Source of the DNA: Lichenostomus cassidix
Lineage: Eukaryota; Chordata; Aves; Passeriformes; Meliphagidae
Direction: 5' to 3'
DNA: 64,000 nt
Assembly (NCBI GenBank): GCA_008360975.2
Contig: CM039184.1
Coordinates: forward strand, 33,529,797 to 33,593,796
Positions 21,317 through 34,266 of this stretch are shown in pieces. Numbering within the stretch: position 1 is the first letter of the stretch; each line of letters begins with the position of its first letter. A program made the translations under genes and the position numbers. Below the pieces are notes generated by a model. That model ran no database searches. It was not told where the DNA came from and worked only from the letters and a program-made list of their open reading frames with translations.

Positions 21317-24300
21317 AATCATCTTGCCACCATTAGCCCTAACAACTAATTTTCAGCTTTCAGACACTGACACAATTGCCAGGAGAGTGCTGGCCTTCCT
21401 TGCCCATTCAAGCTGGGGCTGGTGATCCCAGAGCCAGCAGGATCTTTATGTGGGCAGACTGCAGAGGTCCTCATGTCCTTGTCACCAATAAGCTTATGTC
21501 ACTTAGATCCTTCAACTTCCAGGTCTCTGGCTTTGGAAGACACTGCTGGCAGCCCAGAGGGTGAAAACAGGATGCCAGAGTTTTTACCATCTCTGCTTCC
21601 AGGCCAGATCCAAACAGCTTCAACCTGTGAGATCACATTTTCTAGCAGCTCTGGCCATAGGACTAGCACAAAGCAAGCTCTTGCCCTTTAACATCTGAAT
21701 ATCAAACCAATAACTCATGCTGTGGGCTCATGCACTTAATTCAGAGTGATATTGCTCATTTTTATTCCTAAATGATTCACTTTTCACGCAGCTCTTCTGT
21801 CCTGTCACTTCAGTGGCCTAAAATTATTTATTATCTCTAGAACTGGAGTTACAAAATACAGCCATTCACCCTAAAGGAATAAATTCATAGCATTTTAAGC
21901 AAGAAAGAGATCCATTCCCCTCATTTGAAGTCTCTTTCACACATAATGTTCCACACTGGGCCTTGGCAGGATGAGATATGTCTGTGCTGCTGGAGATGCT
22001 GTCTTTCAGATAATGAGACATAAAGCCAAAACTGTCACTTACATCACTAAAATACCTCATAGCACTTCTTTAGATGCATTTCTAGGACATAGAAATAATT
22101 GTACCATGCAGAAAAAGAAGAACCAAATAAATACTCTTTTAAACTATAAAACTGCTCTGATTAGTCTGCAGTAGTGGAAATCTACAAATATCACATAGTC
22201 AGTAACGGATAACTCAAAGATAAGGCTCTGAAATAAAAATAAGTGAGAAAAAGAGCTTTGGTTTTCAGGGGCTTCCACAGTTAAAACCATGAACAGAATT
22301 TAGTGTAAATTTGTATTAATTTCTCGAAGGGAAATTGAGTTAGCCAAACACAGCCCTCACTCTGACTTAAAAACGAACTAAAGACTCCTAATGAGCTATA
22401 GAGAGAGGTCAGATGACATCAGCTGTTGAGGTAACTTGGTAAGCAGATGAAATACTAATTTAATAAAAGTTTTTTTTCCAGAAGTAACACAACACAAATC
22501 AGTGAGATGCCCTCTGGCATGTCAAATGGCACAGTCATCAAAAAACACAGAGAAAAACTACTGCACATCATTTTTGTCCCTCACATTTCTGAATTTACAT
22601 TAGCAGCTTTATTGATATGAGACAGGGTTGCCTACAACTGCCAGAAAGTTGCCACCAGTCCATAATGTCTGGAATTAAATGGTCCAGCTGCACATTTATT
22701 CTAAACAATATACAGCTCCCATCACAGAGGTTTTCTAGAGTAATTGCCTGTGGATACCAGAGTCTGTTGGAAGGAGAAGGTCTGACTTTTCTCTACTTAA
22801 GGAGTCCCTATCACGGGACAATACTGGACTGTTGTTCCAGATAGCAAAGTGGTCACCTCACAGTAATGGCAGTGGGATACACACAAAAATAAGCATAAAT
22901 AACAGGATTTCCTCAGAACAGTATCCCATGCAGCATCAGAAATGGTATTGAGAAAATAGTACTGTCTCTGCTTTAAAAAAACACTCATGCTCCAATTTTC
23001 TGTAGATTTTTATGTCTATTAATACATTTAGATTATGGTGATTTTTTAATCTGGTGTCTCCTATTTATTCTCCTTGCCTTCTAATAGGAACAAATATCTT
23101 TTTTAGTCAAAAAGGTATACTAAGCATTTGACTCTGTGATAGCATGAAGTCTTAACAAAATTTATTCACATAAACAAGTTAAGCATTGAATTTATACAAA
23201 GGGATGAATATGGATACTTCTAAATACTCTCTCAAATGCACAAAGAGCCTGACAGGTTTCTCTGAACAATTTGTGATGGTACTAGAAATGCACGCTTGAC
23301 AAAACCGTAAAGTAACATAAACACATAACTACATATTGCAGCCACTACCACCATAAAATCAACAGTTCATGTAAAACAAAAAGATTTCACAGAGTTTTTA
23401 CAAGGTTGGATCAAAATACAACTGAATACCAGATCTACTAGCTACAGTTTTCTGTCTGTTACATTTATGATAGCAAATCCTGATAGAAAATGTTGAGGTT
23501 TGTGGTAAACTGTGTCAACTAAGGGAAACAAGTACAAAGCCTTTAATGAGGAGACCTGAACATCTGCTGATTTAACACATGAAAGACACACGTTGTATCA
23601 TTCTCTGTGTTTTCTAGAACATCCACACCTAGAAGTGGTAGGTCACAGAATGCTTGCTGTGTTCTTTTGCCACACAGGGAGCCAACAGAACACAGAGGAA
23701 TTTTTTCTGAAGTTACATTTAAATTCCTAGGTACACATGAGAAAACCTAGAACATTTTTCCCAAGTGGAAAAAGATTATAATTTCTAATGGCTACTGTTT
23801 TTCTGTGAAACCAGAATGTCCTTTCCTGCCCCTGAACATCCAATGCATTTCTCTCAGTTGGGAGAACTGCACAGTTGCAAGGAATAAAGTAACTTTTTTA
23901 TATAAAATGATTTTCTGAAAGAAGGTGTCACCTTAGAAAATTGATTTCCTGATGGTTTCTTTGACTAGCATTTGCTAAAATCCACTGCACAGGTCACACA
24001 TGATATTGACCATCTCAACTGTATGAAAAGTACAGGCACACAGGCGCAGTCTATAAATGTATTCAGCAAGACTTCTGGAAACATATAGTCCAAAAACTAG
24101 CGTGGAAAGCCTGCAGGCTTCATATATTCACTTTAGATGTGCAGATATTTCTCAGATCATTAACAGTGGCTCCAGTCATCAAGGCTTGGGCTCATATTTT
24201 CAAATCACCAGAAGTTTATTTTTGACACCACATCGAGCCAGTTCCTCAGCTAACATAAATTATTACAATGCATTTAAAGCTGTGTATGCATGAGAGTCTG

Positions 24301-25167
24301 GATATGTCCAGTGTACCTGCTGTACTATGCATATGCTCTAACTACCACAGATGGAAAGCACACCTCCCTGCTTTATCAGGCCTTCTTTGAAGGCACTATT
24401 GTGTTTTTACTTGGATATTCTGCAAGGACTGTGGCAGCTAAACAGTCATCTGTTGTGTGAGGATGCTCCTTATTTTGCTATTCAGAGAGTTACTGAATTA
24501 ATATCTGAGTGCACAGCCTTTAAATTTAGCTATTAATTCTGAAAAATTTTACAGTAAAAAATCCACATACAAAAAAAAGGCCAAGGCACATGAAAGGTCT
24601 AGCTGATAGGAATAATGGAGATATCAGTAGATATTACTAGTGGGATGGATTGGGGTCATGAGCATCCAGATTATGCACAGATGCTCTGGCATCATCTTTG
24701 GCACATCTAAGTCTCTTCTGTCCATGGCGTTCACTGAAGATGTGTTGCAGCTGGTGCACAGGGAACTGGAGATCATCCGTGTGTCACTGATGCTTGCTGA
24801 GAGACTTAGCTATTTTAGCTCTCAAATGCAGACACTGATGATCTGGGAAATGAGATGAAGACTGAGCATAAAATTAGCATCACAGTGACAAAGCAACATG
24901 TCAAGAGTATTTCAGAAGTCACTGAAGTTGATAATTTGTGGTAACGTATCTCCTTTTGCTATTCTACTGGAACACATACAGGATTAATATTTGTAAATTC
25001 ATATTTGATTGGAAAAGAGAAGTATGGGCTGTCAGATTAGTATTTGTGTATTGTAGCAGATAGCTCAAGGTGAAATATGTGTATGACAATGTTGTAATTT
25101 CTTTGTTACTCATGAAAGTGCATTTTGTCCATATATAGTACACCCCTGCTATTTATTATCTTTGCAG
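21317..25167. other. non-coding DNA, no gene seen
   Basis: 21376-21700 is mildly GC-richer, with two overlapping + frames (62 and 89 codons) that I do not recognise. The remainder is AT-rich. A 72-codon + frame at 24640-24858 reads like an ordinary soluble peptide, but it has no known motif and no splice context. Confidence 0.65.
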
Positions 25168-25280
25168 ACAGTTCTTTATATCTTGCCCTCTAACTGCCTC
25201 TTTCTCCATCATCATTGCTACACATTTCTGAAAATTTATATGAACAGTGTCCAATTAATATGCATGGTTTTCTACTGAAG
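25168..25280 (+). other. candidate exon (113 bp), likely non-coding
   Basis: The acceptor 'tgctatttattatctttgcag' minus its first base is close to ideal and ends at 25167. The donor AAG|GTGAGC is at 25280/25281. One frame is open for 36 codons and ends in TGA just before the donor; the other two have earlier stops. The peptide is not recognised. It would fit a lncRNA or UTR exon, or a chance pair of sites. Confidence 0.22.
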
Positions 25281-28200
25281 GTGAGCAACCCTACTGAAAG
25301 TTCAAAAGAATGTAGAGGGTTTAAAGCAAAAGCCTTTCTACACTGTTACCTACTGGCAAAGTCCAGTCCAACCTTTCCTGTGCATCAATTTTCATTCTTA
25401 AGACCCACCAAAGTCACTTAGGACTACTTATGTGAGTCCTAAAGTGAGATGCAATCAATCCAAGGGAAGAAGTAGAAAAAGGAACACATTTCTGAAGCTT
25501 GCTCCATCACCAATCTCAATGAAAATGATTGTCAAATCTGACAAAATTGGGGGAGCCATTTTTACCATGGGAACAGGCAGCACATGACAGATGGCAAGGT
25601 ATAAGAAAGTCTTTTAGTGAGAGACTGTGTCTGAGTACTGACAGATTCCATGACTTGTGTTGTGAGGAACAGCCAGCTTGAGCAGTCAGCTTGAGGGAAC
25701 TGCACTGTGTTTTGCCTGCTAAAAGAGTCTATTTGCCTTTTTGAATTTTTTTTTGCACATCTCAACCAAATCAAAGATATGAAGTGTATGGAATGAGCAG
25801 GAATATTCCGAATAGCTGATCCACCATGGAAAATTCTGGGTCTGCAAATTATTGAACCACTACTAAAGAATGGTTGTTTCCCAGAGCAGTCCTTTAAATG
25901 ATAAAAATACTTATCAGCATCAATAAGCTGCAACCATTTAACACTAGTGAACACTTGCATTTTTGACTTAAAAATTAATAACTTGCTTTTGGATTCTTAT
26001 CAATTAACAACACAGTATCTCACAACATTAGGGAATTGTTACAATGCCGAAGACTACACCATATCCACCACCAAGCATCATTAATCTGTTGAATTTTCAG
26101 AATGTACTAAGGTCAGTAATTGTGCTTAAAACTTTTTAGCTATATGAATAGCAAGTGACCTCTAGGTCACACCTTCCCTTTCAGAGGATGGCCAGAGAGA
26201 TTACGATCTCTGCTTACAAGAGAACTTCATTTTATTCAGACAACTCTCAACTTCCAAAGAAAGCAGCTTTTGTCAATTATGATTACACATTTATCTATGT
26301 CCCTGCAGTGAAGGAATCTTCTCTTCATGCTAGGTTGTCACCAAGCCTTCATGAAAGGAATTGGCAATGGATTCAGAGAAATATATACCCACCGTCCTCA
26401 TAGCCCCTGCCAAGTTTTGACAAATATTCCTATTCTGTAAGTAAATCAGAACTTAGCTGAAACTGTCAGCACCAGGAAATTTACATTCAATAGAAGGATG
26501 AAAACAAAGTATACCTCATGAATTATAATTCTATAGTTCAATACAGTCTTAACCTGGTCTTTCAAAGCATCATCTGTGTGTGCTCAATAGAAAGGTGAAG
26601 GCTCAACTGCAAACTTAAATGCTTTAACAAGCCACACATATACAGTCTTAACTGAAACCGTGAGTGTGGCAACAATTTAGCTATGTTTATTATGTGACCT
26701 CATCCCCTAAGATATGTAAATAAAATATGCCTCAATTTATATAAAATATGAGCAATCTGGTTAGCTGCATGTCCTTTTCCTATTTTTAGTTTGCATTCTA
26801 TGATTAAACACTGCTGCCCTTCTAACAAGAATGCCTCTTCTATTAAGTTCAAAATTGCCAAAATTTCTCCCCACATTCCCATTTTGTCAAAATTCACAAT
26901 ATATTTCAGAGAAATTTTGACTATACAGAGACTCTGGGCTGTGTAGAAATTTACCAAAAATTAGCCATATTCCATATCTCTTTGTGTATACACTTTGTAT
27001 GCACCTCTCTCTGTCTCAAAATGTTATACACTGAAAAAAACAGAGTAAGTGACACCAAGTGAATTGCTAGTAAAAGAAAATACATCATCAGAGCAATGGA
27101 ACTAATTATTTCCTATTTTGTTTCAGAAAATTTAGGAAGTTGTCCAAACACATATATTTGGACTTGTCGACACTATTTCACAATAACACTGCTGCACGTC
27201 ATCACAGGCCTCACCATTTTTCTCTACCCTTACTTTTTTTTGTTTTCTTACAAGAGAAGTGTCTGGTACAAAGAAAGGAAGTCAGAGCAGCACCAATTTT
27301 TCACAACATCTTTCATATTATTCAAACTGATTTTTTCTTTCCCATGGTTGTCCATGTTAATTGCTCATTAGCTATGCTATTTAATAGTCCAAGAGTTTGC
27401 ATTAGTTTGCTTATCCTTGTTATCTTTCACAAGATGCCTACAGGGTCCCATCCCATTAGACATACCTTCCAGAGTGCATCTCTGGCCAACCCAGCAGGCT
27501 GAGATTGTAATGCCTGCACTGTAGCATTACAGTAATCATCTATAGAAAGTATCAGGTTATAGATCAACACTGGATCTCACAGAAACTTTACACTGTGATT
27601 AATATGAAGATGTAATGTGTAGAGATCAGAAGACTGTTTTAAGCATAACATCATCTTCATTAGATATTTTTGCCTTTTAAGAGCACAAAGAACTCACATA
27701 ATTTAGGATTGGAATCTACTCTTCAAATATAATTAATTTTAGAGGTAAAAGGAAACAAAACTGTAGTTTTCAAATACGACAGAGAAGAAAAACAAAGAGA
27801 TGATATTGTCAATCAAAGGTAAATCATTTAAGTCATACAAATACACACATTCTGAATTAGTGGGTCACTTAGTGGTATCTAAGAAAAAATCCTGAAATTA
27901 CCCTTCCTTATCAGCAATAAAGTGATTCCTGAAGCATCACACTTGACATAAGGACAAAATATGGTCAGAAGTTGTCATGGGCTCTTTATCTGCCTTGCTT
28001 TTGGTCTAGATCATAAAGGAGAAAGAAAATCAGCAGGTGTTCTTCATCTTAAATGGAAAGACAGAGTGAGGGCTGCAGGCAAAGAGGAAGAAAAAGAATT
28101 ACCTAGGTCCTTCCACTTACTACTGTCAGGATGTAAAGAAAGGAAGTTTTTTGCTTCCCACAGCAGCAGTTGAGTTGTTTGAAGGGTGTGTCAGGTGGGT

Positions 28201-28619
28201 CAGACAGCCTCTCGTTTTTCATCCTGGAAGCACATGCTACTTTGCCCACCTATGTGCTTTTCAGCTGTGTTATTTGTCTTTCTGAAACGTGGCACATGCC
28301 TGAGCACTGGTAATGACTTGCTTGTCAGCCTCAACCTTCTCACAGTGAAAGGAGGGAGGAAGAAAGGAAAAAAAAATAAAAGGAAAAAAAAAAGCCAGCT
28401 ACAGCTTAGCAAATGCGCTGCAGTTAAGTCATTAAGCATGAATAGAGAAGCAATATTACAAGTCATTACTCATTAGTACCAAGGAATATGTTATTTGGGT
28501 TTATTTTTCAAGTAAACTGAGGTGAAACCTGCATAACAGAGGGCTAATTGACAGAGGATAGATGAATAAAGCATCTAAGCTCAGAGAAGAACTTGCTGAA
28601 GAGGCTAAATGTCACTGAT
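25281..28619. other. AT-rich non-coding DNA, no gene seen
   Basis: The 132-codon - frame at 25562-25960 and the 120-codon + frame at 27140-27502 have no family motif. A purine-rich, A-rich run lies at about 28348-28392. Confidence 0.65.
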
Positions 28620-28692
28620 GCCGCTGTTCAGAGCAAACATCTGCTATTGAGCGTTTCGTATTTGCCCTGAGGGTCTGCTTTTGTTTTCTCAG

Positions 28693-28801
28693 GCTCTCTA
28701 AAGCTCGGGCTGAAGTCGGCAGGGATCCACGGCGTGCCTGAAGCACAGGAACTGTAAGATGCCATATACTCAAGTGTCAGTTCTCGCCCAAGGAAATGCA
28801 G
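28693..28801 (+). other. candidate non-coding exon (109 bp)
   Basis: A strong acceptor with an 11-of-12 pyrimidine-type tract ('ctgcttttgttttctcag') ends at 28692. The donor CAG|GTAGGG is at 28801/28802. All three frames carry a stop, so it is not an internal coding exon. Confidence 0.25.
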
Positions 28802-28978
28802 GTAGGGATTGAAGACATGGGTGACACTGTGCTGTGGGCAGAGACCTCTGCCATGGCAGTGAGCTGTGCTGAAGCAGATCCAAAAGCAGGGGCAGATACA
28901 GGTGGGAAGGGTAGTCAACCGAAAGCTGTCTGGGACCTCTGCACTCCACATTACTGACTGTCCCGCGCTTTTCTACAG

Positions 28979-29169
28979 CCCTGCCTAGTGCATGCATATT
29001 CACTAAATCTGTGACGGTTCATATTGTCCTGTGCCCTGGACCTATGGATAATGGAGGGGCAAAGGAAGTTGGAACTTGAGCTTTTCAAAGAGCAGTTCCT
29101 TGCGGCACAAATAAAGTTCTGTAAACAGAGTCTATGTATTAAAGGTACATGGAATTTGTTTTCTGGGAG
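28979..29169 (+). other. candidate exon (191 bp) with internal poly(A) signal word
   Basis: The acceptor 'gtcccgcgcttttctacag' ends at 28978. The donor GAG|GTAAGA is at 29169/29170. An AATAAA hexamer at 29110-29115 would also allow the segment to act as a terminal exon. All three frames contain stops; the best is open for about 34 codons. It lies 177 bp after the previous candidate exon on the same strand. Confidence 0.25.
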
Positions 29170-29237
29170 GTAAGAGGCAGTTCTGCCTTGCTTTATGGAC
29201 AAGCCCCACTGTCTCCTTCGTTAAAGTTGCCTTGCAG

Positions 29238-29642
29238 GACTGGTATATATGAGAAGCGTGATGAATAGCAAGCTGACAGGGCACATCACAGGATTCACCT
29301 GAAAGCACCACGCTAAATAAATCCTACAGGAGAGCACACAGCAAGGGCAGAGAGAGCATGAAAGACCATCTGAGTCCTGAGAGAAGTGAGGAAGCAGCTG
29401 TGCTTCAAGTGACCCTTCTGCGTGCTTCACAGGAGAGCTGTCTCGCAACCCCAATGTCTTGCTCGGTGCAAGCCATGGTCTTGTGCTTAGCTCCTAAGAC
29501 TCTGGGGTTTCAAAGTCTTTCAGCCTTTGCATCCAGGTCATGTTCCCAAAACTATCAGCAGCAGGGAGAGGAATTGTGCCTCTCACCAGCACTGACGTTC
29601 TGCATTCAGAGGAGGCCAGAGCTGGATCCCTACCCATAACTG
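29238..29642 (+). other. candidate exon with a 93-codon open frame
   Basis: An acceptor-like 'gttgccttgcag' ends at 29237. A donor CTG|GTAAGC is at 29642/29643. An ATG-started frame of 93 codons (29358-29639) ends three bases before that donor. The peptide is Ser/Leu/Cys-rich, with no signal peptide, helix pattern or motif I recognise. It may be a lncRNA-embedded ORF, and coding is not supported. Confidence 0.15.
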
Positions 29643-32549
29643 GTAAGCTGCTCAACAGATCTGTCAAGCACTGCCCTGAGGTAGCCCTCTGTTACAGAAG
29701 AATAGCTATTAAATCATAACTACTTCTTTATCAAAAGGCAGCAGAATTATTATTCTGAATATACAAAAAAATCATTATAACGTGTCACTGTCTGTAGAGA
29801 GTCTTTTTTTTCTTTTTTGCAAGGCATATTGAAACAAAAATTCTAGCTTCATGTACTTTTCTTCACAATACTTTATAATTAAAATTAATTTTAAATGTGA
29901 TTTAATTTAATAAAATTTTCACAAACTGCACTGTAAATGCTTCAGAATTAAATAATCACACCTAAATGTCATATGATTGCATACATTCCTCATCTATCAA
30001 ATTTAAACCACACTCCTTGAGCATATGTCCTCTTATACTGATACAGAAGTGCACATATTTACTTGTATTTCCAACTATTTACTTTTATTTACCTTCTGGT
30101 TTGAAATTATTAATTCAAGTAAAAACAAATATTGGACATTGGAATAATGATTTCAGAAGCCAAAGTACTATTTTCAGAGTTTAAACCCAGAACTTCAGAG
30201 AGATGCTTCCATTCCTAATTTAAATATTGTTGTAAAATGGATATAAAAATAAGAGGAATGAGAATATTCCCTTTTTTAAATGTTTGGAAGCCTTAAATGC
30301 TTGAGTGGAAGAATACCACTGCATTTAAGAAAATGCAAATATTACTGGCACTAGACATTTAGGTAAGCACAAAATAGACCTTGTAACTTAAAAGGAATGT
30401 AGACAATCACTGCAAGAGGGATCACAGCCATTACACATGCTGCTATGAAAACTAATATGTGTTTCTTCTGTGTTATGAATCAGACTGCCATTTCTGTCAA
30501 TACCCTCTAAAATCTATGCAAGAGATCTCACAAATTTTTGAGTTTCATTAAAAACTCATCTTCACTGGAATATATATATAAAAATAAAACAGAAAAAAAA
30601 TTTAAAAGGTCAACTGATTCAAGAAAATGATTCAAAATTAACCCTTCTTTTATGTGGTGCTGTAATATAAAATGGCAAGGTGTAAACACAGCCCTTGTGT
30701 GCAGCACAGGTTTATCCCTCCTGACACCAGACGGGCTATCAGAAAGAACAGGGCACAGAGGTTCTATTTTGCTCATGCAGAACTTTGCTCATGAGTGAAA
30801 AAAACATCCAAATGCATGTCCAACACTAAATATAGGCATACATATGGGCTGTGAGGCAGCATAAACATATAATTCATTTTTATTAACTGCAGAGTTTAGT
30901 AGCATCTATGACTCAAACCACTCAGAGTTTAGTTGAGGAGTTTGGCTTTGAACTTGAGGAAATTTTTCTTGGTTCAGCTGGATACTCCAGGTGGAGAAGA
31001 GCCTTACACATCAGTAAGTACAACAGAAAACTTGCATTTTAAAAAATTTAAATAGTACCATTGGGGCTCCTCACTGATTAAATTTAGCAGATTGATACCT
31101 CCTCACTTTGAATCCTGATCTATCACTCAGGCTTTATACTGATGTCAAGAATGCTGAGGTAAGCTCAACATTTTTATGCTTTTACCTTCAGAAAAACATT
31201 TTATTTTATATTCCTCTGTAAAAAGACAGGTGCAGAGATTACCATTTATATAATCTACCTTCTGAACAGATTTACTAAGACAGCAAAAATAAGCTTACTA
31301 ATGTTCTGCTTTTACAACTTCCATCAGAACATTATCGCGTAAATTACAAAATGTAATGCTGAACAGCCTGCCAGAATCAAAAAGAAAACAAATCGATAGC
31401 AAGTAAATTCATTACTGCCTCATGCATGAATATATATACATGTAAATAAATGCATACTGTTTACACTTCTCTAAAGATCAATAACAAATATAGCACACAT
31501 GAATTGTGGAATATATATGTAATAACAGCTCCATCAAAGGGAAATAATAGATCACATAGATACAGACTAAAATCCAAGGACAGTATTTTGAAATATTACA
31601 GAATAATAATGGCATCCTGAGGTCCATTCTGGCTTCCATACAAGTAAAATAAAATATCAGAAGTAACATTCTCAATGCACTAAATACAGTACTGTGAGTC
31701 TGGAAAAGTTACATCAATTTAATATTCTAATAAATGCACTAATAAAGCCAACTTTTCAGAAAAAGAAGGAAAAAAATTAAAAACTTCATAAAATGAACAT
31801 ATGTGTTAAATACTAATCCTATAAATCCCTAAAAATCATTATTGGTGTATTTAGATCGAGCCTTTAGACCAGGTTTACAAATTATCCTGGCATCCTTCCT
31901 TCCACCGCTTCCCTCCCTAGTTGGCCTTGTCATTGTGTTGACAATGATAACACACCTTGCTACTCTCCTTCCAAGGAGCAGTGGAATTTAACCCTTCCAA
32001 CGTCCTCCTCCCCTGTATGTCAGTAGATTTCACATTTCTTTGTTATAAACCTAGCGTGCTTTATACCTTCTCATTTTATCTCTGACTCCATTGCAAAGGT
32101 CTCCTTTGAGCTTAGCAAAACTCCAGCACAATCCAGGAACAAAGAAGTATACATTCAGTCCCATGTCACCGCAAGCAGTGACAGACACCGGGATGCAGTG
32201 AGCTCACTGTCCAAAGAAGGAAGAGTCCAGGGGAGGAAAAGTGCAGAGTCTGACAGGTCTGTGCTCAGGCTGACCTGTTTTCCTGCCTAAGTAGGAGAGG
32301 AGAATCTGAGTTTTTCTGGCTCCTGTCCTAGAGGATTTCCCCAGCACAGATAACTTTCTTCATGCTGTGGCTACTGCCCAGTGATGCAGGTGGTAACTTC
32401 CCCTGTATGGCTGGCATGAAGAGGTCTATTTTATTGATATTCCTGTGCCAATAGCTGTGTTGACCAGTCTCACCCATCACTCTAACCACACCTGTGACTT
32501 ACTGTTCATGACTTCCTTCTTCACCCAAATCCTACCAGCAAGCACAGTT

Positions 32550-32567
32550 AAAAAAAAAAAAAAAAAA
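32550..32567. repeat. A18 homopolymer
   Basis: This is an uninterrupted run of 18 A on the + strand. It is one of the longest homopolymers in the window. Confidence 0.97.
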
Positions 32568-34060
32568 GACAGAGTCACAGAGTTTTGTTATTATTCTGCT
32601 AATACCCATCTCCACTTTCACCAACAAGGGATGCATCTGCTGTGTATTTCTGGAGTTTTGATTCACTCATTGAATGCTTTTCTGAAAGGCACAGGAAAGC
32701 ACAAGTATGAAGCAGAAGAACTTTCATAAGGAGTGTTCCAAATATAATCTCTCCTCCTTATCAAGAACTTTCAAAAAAAATCTATCAGTTATCCATTAGA
32801 TTACTTTATAAAGAGTTATTACAGAAACAATAACTGTAATTAATAACAGAGCAAGTCTTATCATGGCTACAACTGTTCTGAGTCAGAAGCTGCCATTTGC
32901 GTTTGCTATTATGAACAAAAAGAAGATGGACCTACAGGAATCTGTCTTCATAATCAAAAGGAAATACACTTTTCTTTGCAAGGTCATCACTAGTCAAATA
33001 AAGTCATAATCAGTGCAAACTGTAATAGCTGAAGAAAATATCTTTCATAGTTTATTTGAGGAAGACTATAGAGAATTAAGTAAAGTTGCTTAACTTTCTT
33101 CACAGTATCTCTAAACTGTCATTTTTGAGATGCAAACTAGGCTGCTACGATGAACAAAATTACACACACCTTTCAAAAAACCTAAAGTTTAGGAAAAGTA
33201 ACCAATCCCATATGTACTAGAATAACAGTTTTCATTAATTAATTCAATGGCAATACTCTATGTAGTATTTGAAAGGCAGATTTAGTTACAAAAGCATGTG
33301 TCTAGACCAAGGGAGATGTCTTTTACATAAGCTTTCAAATGCATAGGCTATATTTTTATTTCTTAAGCAATTCCTAATGATTATCTCCTATACTTTAATG
33401 TAGTGTTCAGTGCCATATTCTAGGGAAATATTTTTCACTCTACAAATCAAAGGAAAAAACTGTCTGTGCTTTAAACATGACAGTCAGAAGATATTTCTTG
33501 AAATGTCTGAGCTAATTACAGAAGGGATCTTTTTTCCTACACCATGGCTGTCCCTTGAGTAGGAAACTTTCTTACCAAACTTCTCTAAAAAAGGAGAAGC
33601 ACTTTTTAACAGATCATTTCAATGGCACGTATTATCTCTGATAGCAGAAAGAGGACCACAACAACACCTAAAGAGTTATTTGACACCACGTGGCTGAAAT
33701 TTTTAATTGGAAATTAATATTACTCACTTACAGAATTTAACATTCATAAACGAAGACAGATATAAACAAGCCAGTAAATAAATCAGCACCATGCATAAAA
33801 CATGCATAGATCATCACTGTACCTTGACCATCCAGAACATCAGTATATCCCCTAGAGTCTCTCACTTTATTCAAACAGAATCTTAAAATTCAGTAAACAC
33901 AGTCAAAATGAATGTCCATGAGCAATTCAGCTAACAAAAGAACTTTCCCAAGAATATATCAAATCCCTGTGGATGACCTATTGTTAAATACTCCTTTTTT
34001 TGCTTCACTCTGTAACTAAGAATTAAATTTATTCTTATTGTTTTATTGCACTTTCTTTTC

Positions 34061-34076
34061 TTTTTTTTTTTTTTTT
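34061..34076. repeat. T16 homopolymer
   Basis: An uninterrupted T16 run sits inside a longer T/C-rich segment that starts at about 34050. Confidence 0.97.
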
Positions 34077-34245
34077 GGAGATGTTATATTTTGCATTCAT
34101 ATTACAACCAACTTTTTCTTTAGATGGAAATCAAATCTAGACTATTTTAATAATACTCTAAAACAAGACAGGAATTAATCTTAACATGTTTTAAACACTC
34201 CACAACAACATTATATATAGAAGATTCTAATTTAAATTTGAGACA

Positions 34246-34266
34246 TTTTATTTATTTATTTATTTA
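34246..34266. repeat. (TTTA)n microsatellite
   Basis: About five TTTA units are present, the same unit as at 21.2 kb. Confidence 0.92.

Larger units (their letters stand above)
28620..29650 (+). other. GC-richer block with three tandem candidate exons
   Basis: About 1 kb is clearly GC-richer than its flanks and has a modest excess of CpG in its first 370 bp. On the + strand it contains, in order, candidate exons at 28693-28801, 28979-29169 and 29238-29642, separated by short intron-like gaps of 177 and 68 bp. The last gap is at the lower limit for a vertebrate intron. Overlapping frames on the - strand (77-107 codons) are not recognised. The block could be part of an unannotated transcript, a retained conserved element or an old unrecognised repeat. 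Confidence 0.3.
29651..34245. other. AT-rich non-coding DNA, no gene seen
   Basis: No gene is supported. A GC-richer patch lies at about 32150-32420. An A18 run is at 32550-32567. It lacks target-site duplications or a recognisable upstream parent transcript, so I do not call it a retrocopy tail. Short AT microsatellite-like words occur around 31430-31515. Confidence 0.7.

Noticed and set aside
25562..25960. 132-codon minus-strand frame
   Set aside because: No motif is recognised. A single frame of this length is unsurprising in 64 kb scanned in six frames.
32440..32567. Possible processed retrocopy ending in A18
   Set aside because: There is no recognisable parent sequence and no visible target-site duplication. 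Homopolymers of this size occur elsewhere in the window without retrocopies.
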